A stretch of 64,000 nucleotides of DNA, taken from NCBI GenBank assembly GCA_000230955.3, contig CP007060.1, forward strand, positions 2,672,216 to 2,736,215, written 5' to 3'. This DNA is from Halobacterium sp. DL1. Its GTDB lineage: Archaea; Halobacteriota; Halobacteria; Halobacteriales; Halobacteriaceae. The position numbers and the translations under genes were made by a program. The notes under the pieces were generated by a model, which saw nothing but the letters and a program-made list of their open reading frames with translations, ran no database searches and was not told the origin of the DNA. The first letter of the stretch is position 1; the number at the start of each line of letters is the position of its first letter. Below, piece by piece: positions 24,481-33,573 of this stretch.

Positions 24481-26130
24481 GTCGTTCGGCCGTACTGTGG
24501 CGACGGCCTGGACGCGAGTGACCTCGAAACGCGCGCCGCCGACCTCGCTCTCGACGGCCGCGACTTGCCAGCCGTGCGCGTTGGCGATACCCGCGACGAT
24601 GGCGAGGCCGAAGCCGGTGCCGTCCTTGGCGGTCGTGTACCCGGGTTCGAACACCGCGTCCCGGTCGTCTGCGGGGATGCCCGGGCCGTCGTCCTCGACG
24701 TAGAAGCCCTTGCCGTCGTCGAGCGCGCCGACGGTGACCGTGACGGCGTCGCCACCGTGTTCGAGGGAGTTGCGGAACAGGTTCTCGAACAGCTGGACGG
24801 TGCGGTCGTGGTCCGCCTCGAAGCGGAGCGGGGAGGCGACGGCGAGCGTGGCGTCGCCCGTCTCCACGTTCCGCCAGCTCGTCTCGGCGAGGTCGCCGAG
24901 GTCGCAGGCCTCGGTGTCGCCGATGGTCTCCCCCTGGCGGGCGAGCGCGAGCACGTCCTCGATGAGCGCCTCCATGCGGTCGTGGGCGTTCGCCACGGTG
25001 ACGAGGTGTTGGTCGTCCCGTTCGTCGCGGGCGAGGTCGAGGTGTCCCCTCGCGACGTTCAGCGGGTTGCGGAGGTCGTGGGAGATGACGTTGGCGAACT
25101 GGCCGAGGCGCTCGTTCTGCCGCTGGAGTTCGCGGCGGTGGCGCTCGCTGGGGGTGACGTCCGAGAACAGCAGCATCTCACCGAGCGACGTGCGGCCGAC
25201 GGTGAACGGGTTGGCGGCGACGAGGAAGTAGCGGCGCTCGCCCGCCAAGTCGAGTTCGAGCACCTGCTCGTCGTCGTCCAGCGCGGCCGCCACGCGGGGG
25301 AGTACGACGGACAGCCGCTCGCCGTTCGTGTCGCCCTCGAGTTCCGGGAACAGTTCGCCGGCCATCCGGTTGTGGTCCTTGAGGCGGCCGTCCTCGTCGA
25401 CGAAGACGACGGGGTCGTCGATGTCCCCGGTGAGCCGGATCGTCTGGAACCGCTCGGCGAAGACGTAGAGGACGCCGACCGAGAACGCCGCGACGCCGAT
25501 GGGTTCGTAGGTCATGTCCACGAGTCGTGGGCTGGCGTAGCCGACGACGTTGAACGCGACGGGGAGCGCGGTGAGTGCCGCTAGCCCGGCGAGCGGCCGC
25601 GCGTCGATGCTCGTCCGGTCGAACAGCTCCAGGAGCATGAAGTAGCCGACGGCCGCCAGCGCGTACGCCAGCCCCGTCACGACCCAGTGCAGGGTGCCGC
25701 TGTGGACGACGACGTGCGGGAACGGCGACGTCGCGAACGACGTCGTGAAGTACGCGTGGTGGATCGGGTTCGTCACCTTCACGAGCGTGACGGCACCGAA
25801 GACGGCGAGCGCGGCCGCCCGGTAGCGGGGGTCGCGGTGCATCGTCCGGCCGCTGTACGCCGAGCAGAAGTAGAGCCACGCGCCGGTGGTGCTGAACCCG
25901 ACGACGAGGCCGACGACGTGGAACGCTACCTTCAGGTCGGCGCCCGGCGCCAGCAGGAACCCCACTTGCGCGGCCGCCCAGCCGCCGCTAGTGACCAGCA
26001 GCGCGGCGAACCCCCGGCGCGTGTCCGCAGCGTCGATGCGCGAGACGTGGCAGAGGCTGACCGCGCAGACGACCGCCGCGGTGGCGAAGGCGGCGACGTA
26101 GGCGGCCAGTTGCGGGTCGATGCTCGCCAT
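24478..26130 (-). CDS. Membrane sensor histidine kinase (7TM, PAS, HisKA, HATPase)
   Basis: A 550-residue two-component kinase. The N-terminal 225 residues form seven hydrophobic segments of the HisKA_7TM type. A PAS-like domain (about 235-330, DPVVFVDEDGRLKDHN) follows, then the phosphoacceptor His in FANVISHDLRNPLNVA. The ATPase domain has the N-box (FENLFRNSLEHGG), G1 (VEDDGPGIP) and G2 (GTGFGLAIV). The signal is unknown. No response regulator adjoins; the receiver at 7251 is distant. Transcription is probably from the gap with the HIT gene. Confidence 0.93.
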   Translation of the reverse strand: MASIDPQLAAYVAAFATAAVVCAVSLCHVSRIDAADTRRGFAALLVTSGGWAAAQVGFLLAPGADLKVAFHVVGLVVGFSTTGAWLYFCSAYSGRTMHRDPRYRAAALAVFGAVTLVKVTNPIHHAYFTTSFATSPFPHVVVHSGTLHWVVTGLAYALAAVGYFMLLELFDRTSIDARPLAGLAALTALPVAFNVVGYASPRLVDMTYEPIGVAAFSVGVLYVFAERFQTIRLTGDIDDPVVFVDEDGRLKDHNRMAGELFPELEGDTNGERLSVVLPRVAAALDDDEQVLELDLAGERRYFLVAANPFTVGRTSLGEMLLFSDVTPSERHRRELQRQNERLGQFANVISHDLRNPLNVARGHLDLARDERDDQHLVTVANAHDRMEALIEDVLALARQGETIGDTEACDLGDLAETSWRNVETGDATLAVASPLRFEADHDRTVQLFENLFRNSLEHGGDAVTVTVGALDDGKGFYVEDDGPGIPADDRDAVFEPGYTTAKDGTGFGLAIVAGIANAHGWQVAAVESEVGGARFEVTRVQAVATVRPND

Positions 26131-26171
26131 CGGTCAGGCGGCCCCCTGCCCGACTGGCGGCAGGCGCCCGG

Positions 26172-26600
26172 TCAATTCGCGGCCGCCGAGATGTCGTCGG
26201 CGATGTCGTCAAGTTCGTCGTCGGAGAGCTCGGGACGACTGCCGGCGACGGCGTGGATGGGGTTGCCGCCGTCGTCCTCGAAGCGCGGAATGACGTGGCC
26301 GTGTACGTGGGGGACCTCCTGGCCGGCTGCCGCGCCGTTGTTGAACGCGACGTTGCTGCCGTCGGCGTCCACGCTCTCCTCGACGACCGGCGTGAGGTCG
26401 TGGAGCGCCGCGAAGACGGACTCGCCGTCGTCCGCGGGCAGGTCGCCGAGCGTCTCGTAGTGGTCTTTCGGGATGACCAGCGTGTGGCCGGGCGCGAGCG
26501 GGTTGGCGTCGAGGAACGCCAGCACGTCGTCGTCCTCGTAGACGACCCGCGCGGGGATGTCCCCGGCGACGATGCTACAGAAGATGCAGTCCTCGGACAT
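26172..26600 (-). CDS. HIT-family nucleotide hydrolase
   Basis: A 142-residue histidine-triad protein that cleaves nucleotide phosphoramidates or dinucleoside polyphosphates. The triad is HVHGHVIP, and the N-terminus has CIFCSIVAGDIPA, a zinc-associated Cys pair in some HIT proteins. The start at ATG 26600 (MSEDCIFC) is preferred over the open frame to 26627 because it matches the family N-terminus. Confidence 0.93.
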   Translation of the reverse strand: MSEDCIFCSIVAGDIPARVVYEDDDVLAFLDANPLAPGHTLVIPKDHYETLGDLPADDGESVFAALHDLTPVVEESVDADGSNVAFNNGAAAGQEVPHVHGHVIPRFEDDGGNPIHAVAGSRPELSDDELDDIADDISAAAN

Positions 26601-26631
26601 AGCGTACCCCAGGAACGCCGTCACCAAAAGG

Positions 26632-27087
26632 TTAGCTGCGTCGTGGCACCGAGTCCCGGAACTGCTCGCGGTCGACGACCCGGAACGTCAGGTCGCCGGT
26701 CGCCACCGCGGTGCCGTCGGTGCTCTCGGCGCGGCAGGCGACGGAGAGGTCCGGGCGGTCGACGGCGACCAGCGTCGTGGTCACCTCGACGTCGCCGCCG
26801 ACGCCGACTGGCGCGAGGTGCGAGACGGACGCCGCACGCTCGACGACGCCGCTGCCCTCCGGGATGTAGCCCCGCAGCGACTCGCGGGCGACGACCTCGA
26901 AGCGCGCCAGCAGGTGTGCGGTGCCCAGCACCTGAGCCGCCTCCTCCGGCGCCGCGTCGGTCGCCGCGGGTTCGCCGGGCGGGTCGCGCTGGGGGCCGAA
27001 CACCGGGATTGCGTGGTCGTCGTCGAGCGTGAACGTGGCCTCGCCGTGGACGTCCGCGTCGGCGAGCGCCTCGAACACATCGTCCAT
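26632..27087 (-). CDS. Hotdog-fold thioesterase-like protein
   Basis: A 151-residue single-domain protein. The order of helix and strands (AHLLARFEVVARESLRGYIPEG, then a strand pair ending VATGDLTFRVVD) resembles fluoroacetyl-CoA thioesterase-like hotdog proteins. These often act on acyl-CoA thioesters. The catalytic residues are not obvious by eye, so the assignment rests on pattern. The start is ATG 27087; the frame extends upstream to 27144 without further support. Confidence 0.6.
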   Translation of the reverse strand: MDDVFEALADADVHGEATFTLDDDHAIPVFGPQRDPPGEPAATDAAPEEAAQVLGTAHLLARFEVVARESLRGYIPEGSGVVERAASVSHLAPVGVGGDVEVTTTLVAVDRPDLSVACRAESTDGTAVATGDLTFRVVDREQFRDSVPRRS

Positions 27088-27241
27088 GGATGGGCGAACG
27101 CGGTTGTGGCTAGTATAGCTATCGGCGGCCAGCGTCGAGGACATCCCGGAGGTCGGCGACGTGCGCGTCGCGAGAGAGGTTAGTCGGGCGAACCAGACGG
27201 ACTCGTAGGAGAGGTGAAGCTCGGGAAGTGGTACTCGCCTG

Positions 27242-27460
27242 TCACTCGGTCAGTGGCATGAAGACGCCGAAGACGAACGGACAGAGCACCATCCCGAGGA
27301 CGCCCAGTACCTCCATGTCGAAGAAGATTGCCAGCTCCCAGCCCGGCAGGGAGCCGGAGCCGAGCGCGAGGCCCACCGTTCCCACGACGACGAGCGCGAG
27401 ACTGGTCAGCGTGCCGTACTTCGTGAGTTGCGGGTAGTCGAGATCGCCGTATCGGCCCAT
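27242..27460 (-). CDS. Small two-helix membrane protein
   Basis: A 72-residue protein with two strong hydrophobic segments (TSLALVVVGTVGLALG and VLGVLGMVLCPFVFGVF) and a charged N-terminal MGRYGDLDYPQLTKYG. It is a haloarchaeal conserved type with no known function. It diverges from another small membrane-protein gene at 27552. Confidence 0.7.
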   Translation of the reverse strand: MGRYGDLDYPQLTKYGTLTSLALVVVGTVGLALGSGSLPGWELAIFFDMEVLGVLGMVLCPFVFGVFMPLTE

Positions 27461-27551
27461 ACCGGGAGTGGCCCGTCGCTCGTCGTAAATCTTCTGTGTG
27501 CGGTAGGCCGGACAGCAGAAGGACTATGAGCGGCGGCGGGCTACGGCGGGT

Positions 27552-27782
27552 ATGCTCAACAACGCGGCGGAACTGTTCGACCTGCTCGTCACCCTCGGGT
27601 GGGCCGTTCTGGGGGCGGGGCTGGTCGGCACCGGTCTGCTCGCCGAACTCCGGAGTCTCGCGACGTTCGGCGGCGGCCAGCTGATCTTCGGCGTCTGGCT
27701 CGCCGTCCTCGGCGGCGTCGCCATCGCGGCCGGCGTGATGCTGTTCACCGACAAGGTGCAGTCCCGGGTCGGCGGCGCGTAG
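27552..27782 (+). CDS. Small two-helix membrane protein
   Basis: A 76-residue protein with two hydrophobic segments around a short LATFGG loop, ending in a basic/Gly tail. Its start is ATG 27552. It precedes ileS by about 50 bases but is separated by a promoter-like box, so co-transcription is uncertain. Family unknown. Confidence 0.7.
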   Translation: MLNNAAELFDLLVTLGWAVLGAGLVGTGLLAELRSLATFGGGQLIFGVWLAVLGGVAIAAGVMLFTDKVQSRVGGA

Positions 27783-27799
27783 GCTGTACAACCGATTAC

Positions 27800-27808
27800 C
27801 CTTTTAGG
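27800..27808 (+). promoter_or_regulatory. TATA-like box of ileS
   Basis: CCTTTTAGG lies 22-30 bases upstream of the ileS ATG at 27830, suiting a leaderless transcript. Confidence 0.5.
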
Positions 27809-27829
27809 TGCGAGCGAGTCGGCTGGCAC

Positions 27830-30800
27830 ATGAACCGATTCGGCGACGAGCCGGACCAGTACGAGCCCGCGGACGTGGAGGACCGGGTGTTCGACTACTG
27901 GGCGGCCGTCGACGCCTACGAGCAGACCAGGGAGCACCGGGCCGACGGCGAGGACTTCTTCTTCGTCGACGGGCCGCCGTACACGTCGGGCGCCGCCCAC
28001 ATGGGTCACGCCTGGAACAAGAGCCTGAAGGACGCCTACATCCGGTACAAGCGGATGCAGGGCTACGACGTGACGGACCGGCCGGGCTACGACATGCACG
28101 GGCTCCCCATCGAGACGAAGGTCGAGGAGGAGCTTGGCTTCGAGTCGAAGAAGGACATCGAGGAGTACGGCGAGCAGAACTTCATCGACGACTGCAAGGA
28201 GTTCGCCGAGGAGAGCCTCGCGCAACTCCAGTCGGACTTCCAGAGCTTCGGCGTCTGGATGGACTGGGAGAACCCGTACCGGACCATCGACTCCTCGTAC
28301 ATGGAGTCGGCGTGGTGGGCGTTCGACCAGGTCCACGAACGCGACCTCGTCGAGCGCGGGAAGCGCTCCATCAGCCAGTGCCCGCGCTGCGAGACGGCCA
28401 TCGCCAACAACGAGGTGGAGTACGAGGACGTCGAGGACCCCTCCATCTACGTCACCTTCGACCTCGACGACCGCGAGGGGCGTCTCGTCATCTGGACGAC
28501 GACGCCGTGGACCATCCCGGCCAACGAGTTCGTCGCCGTCGACGAGGAGACGACCTACCAGAAGGTCCGGGCCACCAGAGACGGCGAGGAGCACGTCCTG
28601 TATCTCGCCGAGGAGTGCGTCGACGACGTGCTCTCGGTCGGCCGCTACGACGATTACGAGGTCGAGGAGTCCCTCCAGGGCAGCGACCTCGTCGGCTGGT
28701 CGTACACGCCGCCGCTCGTCGAGGAGGTGCCCGCGAACCCCGCCGACGCCGAGGGCGTCCACGAGGTGTACCACGGCGACTGGGTGGAGGTCGACCGCAC
28801 CGGCCTCGTCCACTCCGCGCCCGGGCACGGCGAGGAGGACTTCGAGCGCGGCGAGGAACTCGGCCTCCCCGTCTTCTGCCCGGTCGGCGAGAACGGCGTC
28901 TACACCGACGAGGGCGGGAAGTACGCCGGCCAGTTCGTGCGCGACGCCAACGACGACATCGTCGCGGACATCGAGGCGAAGGGCGCGATGCTCGCCCACG
29001 AGACCGTCTCCCACTCCTACGGCCACTGCTGGCGCTGCGACACCGGCATCGTCCAGATCGTCACCGACCAGTGGTTCATCACCATCACCGACGTGAAGGA
29101 CGAACTCCTCGAGAACATGGAGGACGCGGACTGGTACCCGCAGTGGGCCCGCGACAACCGCTTCCGGGACTTCGTGGAGAACGCCCCGGACTGGAACGTC
29201 AGCCGGCAGCGCTACTGGGGCATCCCCATCCCCATCTGGACGCCCGAGGACTGGAACGGTGAGATGGACGACGTGCTCGTCGTCGGGACCCGCGAGGAAC
29301 TCGCGGAACTCGCCGACCAGGACGTCGACCCTGACACCATCGACCTCCACAAGGACACCGTCGACGACCTCACCGTCACCAAGGACGGGACGACGTACAC
29401 CCGCGTCCCCGACGTCTTCGACGTCTGGCTCGACTCCTCGGTGGCGTCGTGGGGGACGCTGAACTTCCCCTCGGAGACCGAGGACTACGAGGAGCTCTGG
29501 CCCTCGGACCTCATCATCGAGGCCCACGACCAGACCCGCGGCTGGTTCTGGTCGCAACTCGGCATGGGAACCGCCGCCGTCGGCGAGGTGCCGTACAAGA
29601 ACGTCGTGATGCACGGCCACGCGCTGATGCCGGACGGCCGCTCGATGTCGAAGTCCAAGGACATCCGCATCGACCCCCAGGAACTCATCGACGAGTACGG
29701 CGCGGACCCGATGCGGCTATTCGTGCTCTCGGTCTCCCCCCGGGGCGACGACATGCGAGTGTCCCACGACGAGGTGGGGAACCTCCAGAGCGACCTCAAC
29801 ATCCTCTGGAACGTCTTCCGGTTCCCGCGGCCGTACATGGAGCTGGACGACTTCGACGCCAACGTCCCGACCGGGTTCGGCGGGAGCGGTGACGGCGTCT
29901 CCATCGACGACGTCGAACTGGAGACGGTCGACGAGTGGCTCCTCTCGACGCTCCAGCGCGTGAAAGCGGACGCGACCGAGCACTGGGAGAACTACGAGCA
30001 ACACCGCGCGCTCGAGGAGGTCCTCTCGTTCGTTACGGAGGACCTCTCGCGGTACTACGTCCAGGTCGTCCGCGAGCGCATGTGGGAGACCGAGGACTCC
30101 CCGTCGAAGACCGCGGCGTACGCGACGATGCAGCGAGCGCTCCTCGAAGTGACTGCTCTGCTGGCGCCGTACGCACCGCTCGTCACCGAGGAGCTCTACC
30201 AGCACCTCTCGGGCGACGAGGGCTACGACACGGTCCACATGTGCGACTGGCCGGCGGTCGACGAGTCGCTGCGCCACCCCGACCTGGAGGCCGCCGTCGA
30301 CGTCCTGCGGGACGTCGAGGAGGCGGGCAGCCACGCCCGTCAGCAGGCCGGCCGGAAGCTCCGCTGGCCTGTCACGCGAATCGTCGTCGACGCCGACACC
30401 GATGCCGTCGTGGACGCGGTCGAGGCCCACGCCGACCTGCTCCGGGACCGCCTCAACGCCCGGACCATTGAGGTCGTCGAACCCGGCGAGAGCTGGGGCG
30501 AACTCGCGTTCAGCGCTCGAGCCGACATGAGCGAACTCGGCCCCGCGTTCGGCGACGACGCGGGCCGCGTGATGAACGCGCTCAACGACGCGCACGTCGA
30601 GAGCGCGGACCTCGAGGCCCTCGCCACGCAGGTCGGCGAGGCGCTCGGCGAGGACGTCGAACTCACCGAGGAGATGGTCGAGTTCGTCGAGGAGACGCCC
30701 GAAGGTGTCGCTGGCGCCAACTTCGAAACTGGCACCGTCTACGTCGACACGGAGCTCACCGAGGACGTCGAGAGCGAGGGGTACGCCCGCGAGGTCATCC

Positions 30801-31024
30801 GGCGCGTCCAGGAGATGCGCAAGGACCTCGACCTCGAGATGGACGCCGAGATCCGCCTCGACGTCGCGGTGTTCGACGAGCGCGTCGGTCGCCTCGTCGC
30901 CGAGCACGAGGACCTCATCAAGGAGGAGACCCGCGCCCGCGAACTGGGCGACGTCGAGGACGGCTACCGCGAGGAGTGGGACGTCGAGGGCGTGACGCTC
31001 GCACTCGAGATAGCGGAACTGTAG
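27830..31024 (+). CDS. ileS: Isoleucyl-tRNA synthetase
   Basis: Class I synthetase of 1064 residues charging tRNA-Ile. The HIGH motif is HMGH (57-60, after FFVDGPPYTSGAA), the KMSKS motif is SMSKS (about 605), and an editing (CP1) domain lies between them. The long C-terminal region after 850 contains the anticodon-binding and C-terminal helical domains. Archaeal/eukaryal-type length and organisation. ATG 27830 is chosen because of the family N-terminus (MNRFGDEPDQYEP). Confidence 0.97.
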   Translation: MNRFGDEPDQYEPADVEDRVFDYWAAVDAYEQTREHRADGEDFFFVDGPPYTSGAAHMGHAWNKSLKDAYIRYKRMQGYDVTDRPGYDMHGLPIETKVEEELGFESKKDIEEYGEQNFIDDCKEFAEESLAQLQSDFQSFGVWMDWENPYRTIDSSYMESAWWAFDQVHERDLVERGKRSISQCPRCETAIANNEVEYEDVEDPSIYVTFDLDDREGRLVIWTTTPWTIPANEFVAVDEETTYQKVRATRDGEEHVLYLAEECVDDVLSVGRYDDYEVEESLQGSDLVGWSYTPPLVEEVPANPADAEGVHEVYHGDWVEVDRTGLVHSAPGHGEEDFERGEELGLPVFCPVGENGVYTDEGGKYAGQFVRDANDDIVADIEAKGAMLAHETVSHSYGHCWRCDTGIVQIVTDQWFITITDVKDELLENMEDADWYPQWARDNRFRDFVENAPDWNVSRQRYWGIPIPIWTPEDWNGEMDDVLVVGTREELAELADQDVDPDTIDLHKDTVDDLTVTKDGTTYTRVPDVFDVWLDSSVASWGTLNFPSETEDYEELWPSDLIIEAHDQTRGWFWSQLGMGTAAVGEVPYKNVVMHGHALMPDGRSMSKSKDIRIDPQELIDEYGADPMRLFVLSVSPRGDDMRVSHDEVGNLQSDLNILWNVFRFPRPYMELDDFDANVPTGFGGSGDGVSIDDVELETVDEWLLSTLQRVKADATEHWENYEQHRALEEVLSFVTEDLSRYYVQVVRERMWETEDSPSKTAAYATMQRALLEVTALLAPYAPLVTEELYQHLSGDEGYDTVHMCDWPAVDESLRHPDLEAAVDVLRDVEEAGSHARQQAGRKLRWPVTRIVVDADTDAVVDAVEAHADLLRDRLNARTIEVVEPGESWGELAFSARADMSELGPAFGDDAGRVMNALNDAHVESADLEALATQVGEALGEDVELTEEMVEFVEETPEGVAGANFETGTVYVDTELTEDVESEGYAREVIRRVQEMRKDLDLEMDAEIRLDVAVFDERVGRLVAEHEDLIKEETRARELGDVEDGYREEWDVEGVTLALEIAEL

Positions 31025-31151
31025 CGGGCTGCCGCGGTCGTCTCTGCGTCGTGGCTCTCCTGGGCGTACGTGCGCCGTACTCACGCCGGGACGGTTCGCT
31101 CGAATCCAGTCGGGACGGGTAGATTGATGGGTGGACGCACGCACGGTCGAG

Positions 31152-31187
31152 CATGGCAGCGCCCAGAGACATGGCAGCGCCCAGAGT
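31152..31187. repeat. Two tandem 18-base near-identical units at a start codon
   Basis: CATGGCAGCGCCCAGAGA (31152-31169) is followed directly by CATGGCAGCGCCCAGAGT (31170-31187). They differ only in the last base. The duplication repeats the start codon and first residues of the AzlC gene in frame (MAAPRD-MAAPRV). Confidence 0.85.
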
Positions 31188-31854
31188 CAGCCTTCGTGCG
31201 GGCGTGCGGGACGCGCTCCCGCTTCTGGCTGGCGAACTGCCGTTCGGGATGTTGATCGGCGTCGCGGCCGCCGACGTCGGCTTCTCGCTCGACCAGGCTG
31301 TCGCGATGTCAGTCGCCGTCTTCACGGGTGCGGCCCAGCTAGCAGCGATCCAGTTACTCAGCGAGGAGGCCCCCATCGCAGTAGTCGTCCTAGCGGGCCT
31401 GGTCGTCAACATCCGCTATCTGGTGTTCGCGGCGTCCGTCGCGCCGTACTTCGCACCGCTGCGGCGGCGGTGGCGGTGGTCGCTGGCCTACCTCGTGACC
31501 GACCCGGTCTACGCGCTCGCCATCGCCCGGTTCCGCGACGGTGACGTCGCGATCCGGTGGTACTTCCTCGGAATCGCTGCACCGATGTGGCTGGCCTATC
31601 AGGTCGGCACGGTTCTGGGCGTCGTGGTGGGCGCCCGTCTGCCTGCAGCCCTGGGCGTCGACTTCATTGTCCCGCTGATGTTCCTCGCCATCCTCGTTCC
31701 GATGGTCTCGGACGCCTCGTCAGCGCTGGCCGCGGTGGCCGGCGGAATCGTCGCCGTCCTGGGCGCCGACGTCCCGCTGGAACTGGGACTCGTCGTCGGC
31801 ACAGTCGTCGGCACGCTGGTGGGAACGCGGGCCGGAGAGGTGACTGACGCGTGA
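31153..31854 (+). CDS. azlC: AzlC-family branched-chain amino acid exporter subunit
   Basis: A 233-residue membrane protein with about seven helices. The N-terminal LPLLAGELPFGMLIG and the GAAQLAAIQLL segment match AzlC, the large subunit of a two-component exporter of branched-chain amino acids and analogues. Either ATG 31153 or the duplicated ATG 31171 could be used, giving 233 or 227 residues. It overlaps azlD by four bases. Confidence 0.88.
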   Translation: MAAPRDMAAPRVSLRAGVRDALPLLAGELPFGMLIGVAAADVGFSLDQAVAMSVAVFTGAAQLAAIQLLSEEAPIAVVVLAGLVVNIRYLVFAASVAPYFAPLRRRWRWSLAYLVTDPVYALAIARFRDGDVAIRWYFLGIAAPMWLAYQVGTVLGVVVGARLPAALGVDFIVPLMFLAILVPMVSDASSALAAVAGGIVAVLGADVPLELGLVVGTVVGTLVGTRAGEVTDA

Positions 31855-32198
31855 GTTCCACACCGGACCCAGCGGTCTGGCTCGCCGTCCTGGTGCTCGG
31901 CGCCGGCACTCAGCTCTACCGTGTCTCCTTCGTCGAAGCGGTCGCTCGCTTCGGGTCCCCGCCGGAGTGGGTGGAGCGCCGACTCGAGTACGTCCCGGTG
32001 GCAGTCCTGGGAGCGCTGACGTTGCCGGCCGTGGTCTACGCCGGACCGGGGACGACTGTCGAACTACCGAAACTACTGGCGGCGCTCGTCGCGACGCTGG
32101 TCGCCTGGCGGACCGAGAGCGTCCCTGCGACCATCGTCTTCGGGATGGGGACGCTGTGGCTACTGCGTCTGGTCTCCGCCCTCCCGAACGGGATGTAG
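31851..32198 (+). CDS. azlD: AzlD-family branched-chain amino acid exporter subunit
   Basis: A 115-residue protein with three or four helices, the small partner of AzlC. It starts at GTG 31851 within the azlC end. The motif WVERRLEYVPVAVLGALTLP is typical of AzlD. It would form the exporter with the preceding gene product. Confidence 0.86.
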   Translation: MSSTPDPAVWLAVLVLGAGTQLYRVSFVEAVARFGSPPEWVERRLEYVPVAVLGALTLPAVVYAGPGTTVELPKLLAALVATLVAWRTESVPATIVFGMGTLWLLRLVSALPNGM

Positions 32199-32251
32199 CA
32201 GTCGCGGTGAACGTCGACCAGTAGCCGCCGGACGGTCGACGGTCCCCCTTC

Positions 32252-32665
32252 TCACAGCGTCGCTTCGACGACGTACCCCCACTGTTCGTAGCCCTGGCCG
32301 TCGTAGAACTCGTGGACCCCCTCCTTGTCCAGTGGCGACGCCAGCGCCAGGTACTCACAGCCCTGCTCGCGCGCCCACGACTCCACGAACTCCAGTATCG
32401 CGGGGCCGTAGCCCTCGCCGCGCCGAGGTTCGTCCACCACGAGGTCAAGCAGCCACGCGCCCCGTCGGTGGTGGAGCAGGGACTGCACCGCCACGCCCGC
32501 GACGGCCACCAGGTCGTCGTCGACGTAGCGGCCGAACAGCCGGTAGTCGTCGTCCGCGGTCCATGCCAGGACACCGTCGGCGTCCCGGTCGCTCCACAGC
32601 TGGCGCAGAATGGGCACGGCGTCGCGACGGTCGGCCTCGCTCGTGAGTTCGCGCGTCGTCGCCAT
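32252..32665 (-). CDS. GNAT-family acetyltransferase
   Basis: A 137-residue single GNAT domain. The acetyl-CoA-binding motif A is around LLDLVVDEPRRGEGYGPAI (R/Q-x-x-G-x-G/A equivalent RRGEGYG), and the C-terminal motif B is near EGVHEFYDGQGYEQWGY. Substrate unknown. Convergent with azlD. Confidence 0.88.
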   Translation of the reverse strand: MATTRELTSEADRRDAVPILRQLWSDRDADGVLAWTADDDYRLFGRYVDDDLVAVAGVAVQSLLHHRRGAWLLDLVVDEPRRGEGYGPAILEFVESWAREQGCEYLALASPLDKEGVHEFYDGQGYEQWGYVVEATL

Positions 32666-32705
32666 ACCGGGAGCGGGTCGGCCCGCGAGAAGAAGGTGGC
32701 GGCGT

Positions 32706-33548
32706 CTACTCCAGCGCGTCGGCGATGGCGGGCGCGGCGCTCACCGTCGAGACGGCGCGTTCGAGCGTGTCCGTGCCGTAGACCGCTTCAGCGCCCGCGT
32801 TCGCGAGTTTGAGGCGGGCGTTCCCGGCGAGCAGCGGGTGGACGCAGGCGACGTAAACGCGGTCCGGGTCGTCGAGGGCGGCGATAGCCTCGCTCATCGT
32901 GGAGCCGGTGGCGACGATGTCGTCGGTGACGACCACGTCGCGGCCCGAGACGTCGATGTCGCTCGGCGTAACGGTGACGTCGCTGCCGGAGTGCCGGACC
33001 TTCTCGAAGTGGTCCGTGTCGCCGCGGCCGTAGCCGTCGCGGACGGACGCCGCGAGGCCGGTCGCGCCGGCGTCCGGGGCGAGGAAGACGGGGTCCGAGA
33101 GGTCCGCGGGGAGCGGGTCTGCGAGGCGGGGCGCGGCGTCGACGGCCGTCGCAGGCACGTCGAAGAAGTCGAGGACGGCCTGCTCGTGGGGGTTGACGGT
33201 GAGGACCCGGTCGGTGCCCGTGGAGACGGCGCGCGCGACGGCGCGGGCGGACACCGGCTGGCCGACCTCGAAGGCTTCGTCCTGTCTGGCGTACCCCATG
33301 TACGGGAGGACGGTGACGACCTCGCTGGCGCCGGCCTCGCGGGCGGCGTCCTGCAACTGGAGCAGTTCGACGTGGGAGTCGCTGGAGTCCGTCGAGGCGA
33401 CGACGACGGCCCGGTCATCGACCGCCGGCACGCGGACCAGTTGCTCGCCGTCGGGGAACGACTCGTACTCGACGCGCCCGAGGTCCGCCCCCAGCGCCGC
33501 GGCGAGCGCGGCCGCGAGCTGCTGGGTCGAGGACCCGCTCAGTATCAT
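32706..33548 (-). CDS. prs: Ribose-phosphate pyrophosphokinase (PRPP synthetase)
   Basis: A 280-residue enzyme making PRPP from ribose 5-phosphate and ATP for nucleotide, histidine and tryptophan synthesis. Two type-I PRTase-like lobes are present. The ribose-5-phosphate/ATP loop motifs include SFPDGE and the ATP-binding Arg/His region (PYMGYARQDEAF). The PRPP-binding motif is VVTDDIVATGSTM. It is somewhat shorter than bacterial Prs, as is usual for archaeal type III enzymes. ATG at 33548 is supported by the family N-terminus (MILSGSSTQQLA). It is 25 bases downstream of the beta-propeller gene and may be co-transcribed. Confidence 0.94.
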   Translation of the reverse strand: MILSGSSTQQLAAALAAALGADLGRVEYESFPDGEQLVRVPAVDDRAVVVASTDSSDSHVELLQLQDAAREAGASEVVTVLPYMGYARQDEAFEVGQPVSARAVARAVSTGTDRVLTVNPHEQAVLDFFDVPATAVDAAPRLADPLPADLSDPVFLAPDAGATGLAASVRDGYGRGDTDHFEKVRHSGSDVTVTPSDIDVSGRDVVVTDDIVATGSTMSEAIAALDDPDRVYVACVHPLLAGNARLKLANAGAEAVYGTDTLERAVSTVSAAPAIADALE

Positions 33549-33573
33549 GTGGAAGTCGAGTTCAGCCGTCGGC

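Noticed and set aside
27524-29620. A 698-codon minus-strand frame opposite ileS
   Set aside because: An antisense shadow of the synthetase, without recognisable motifs.
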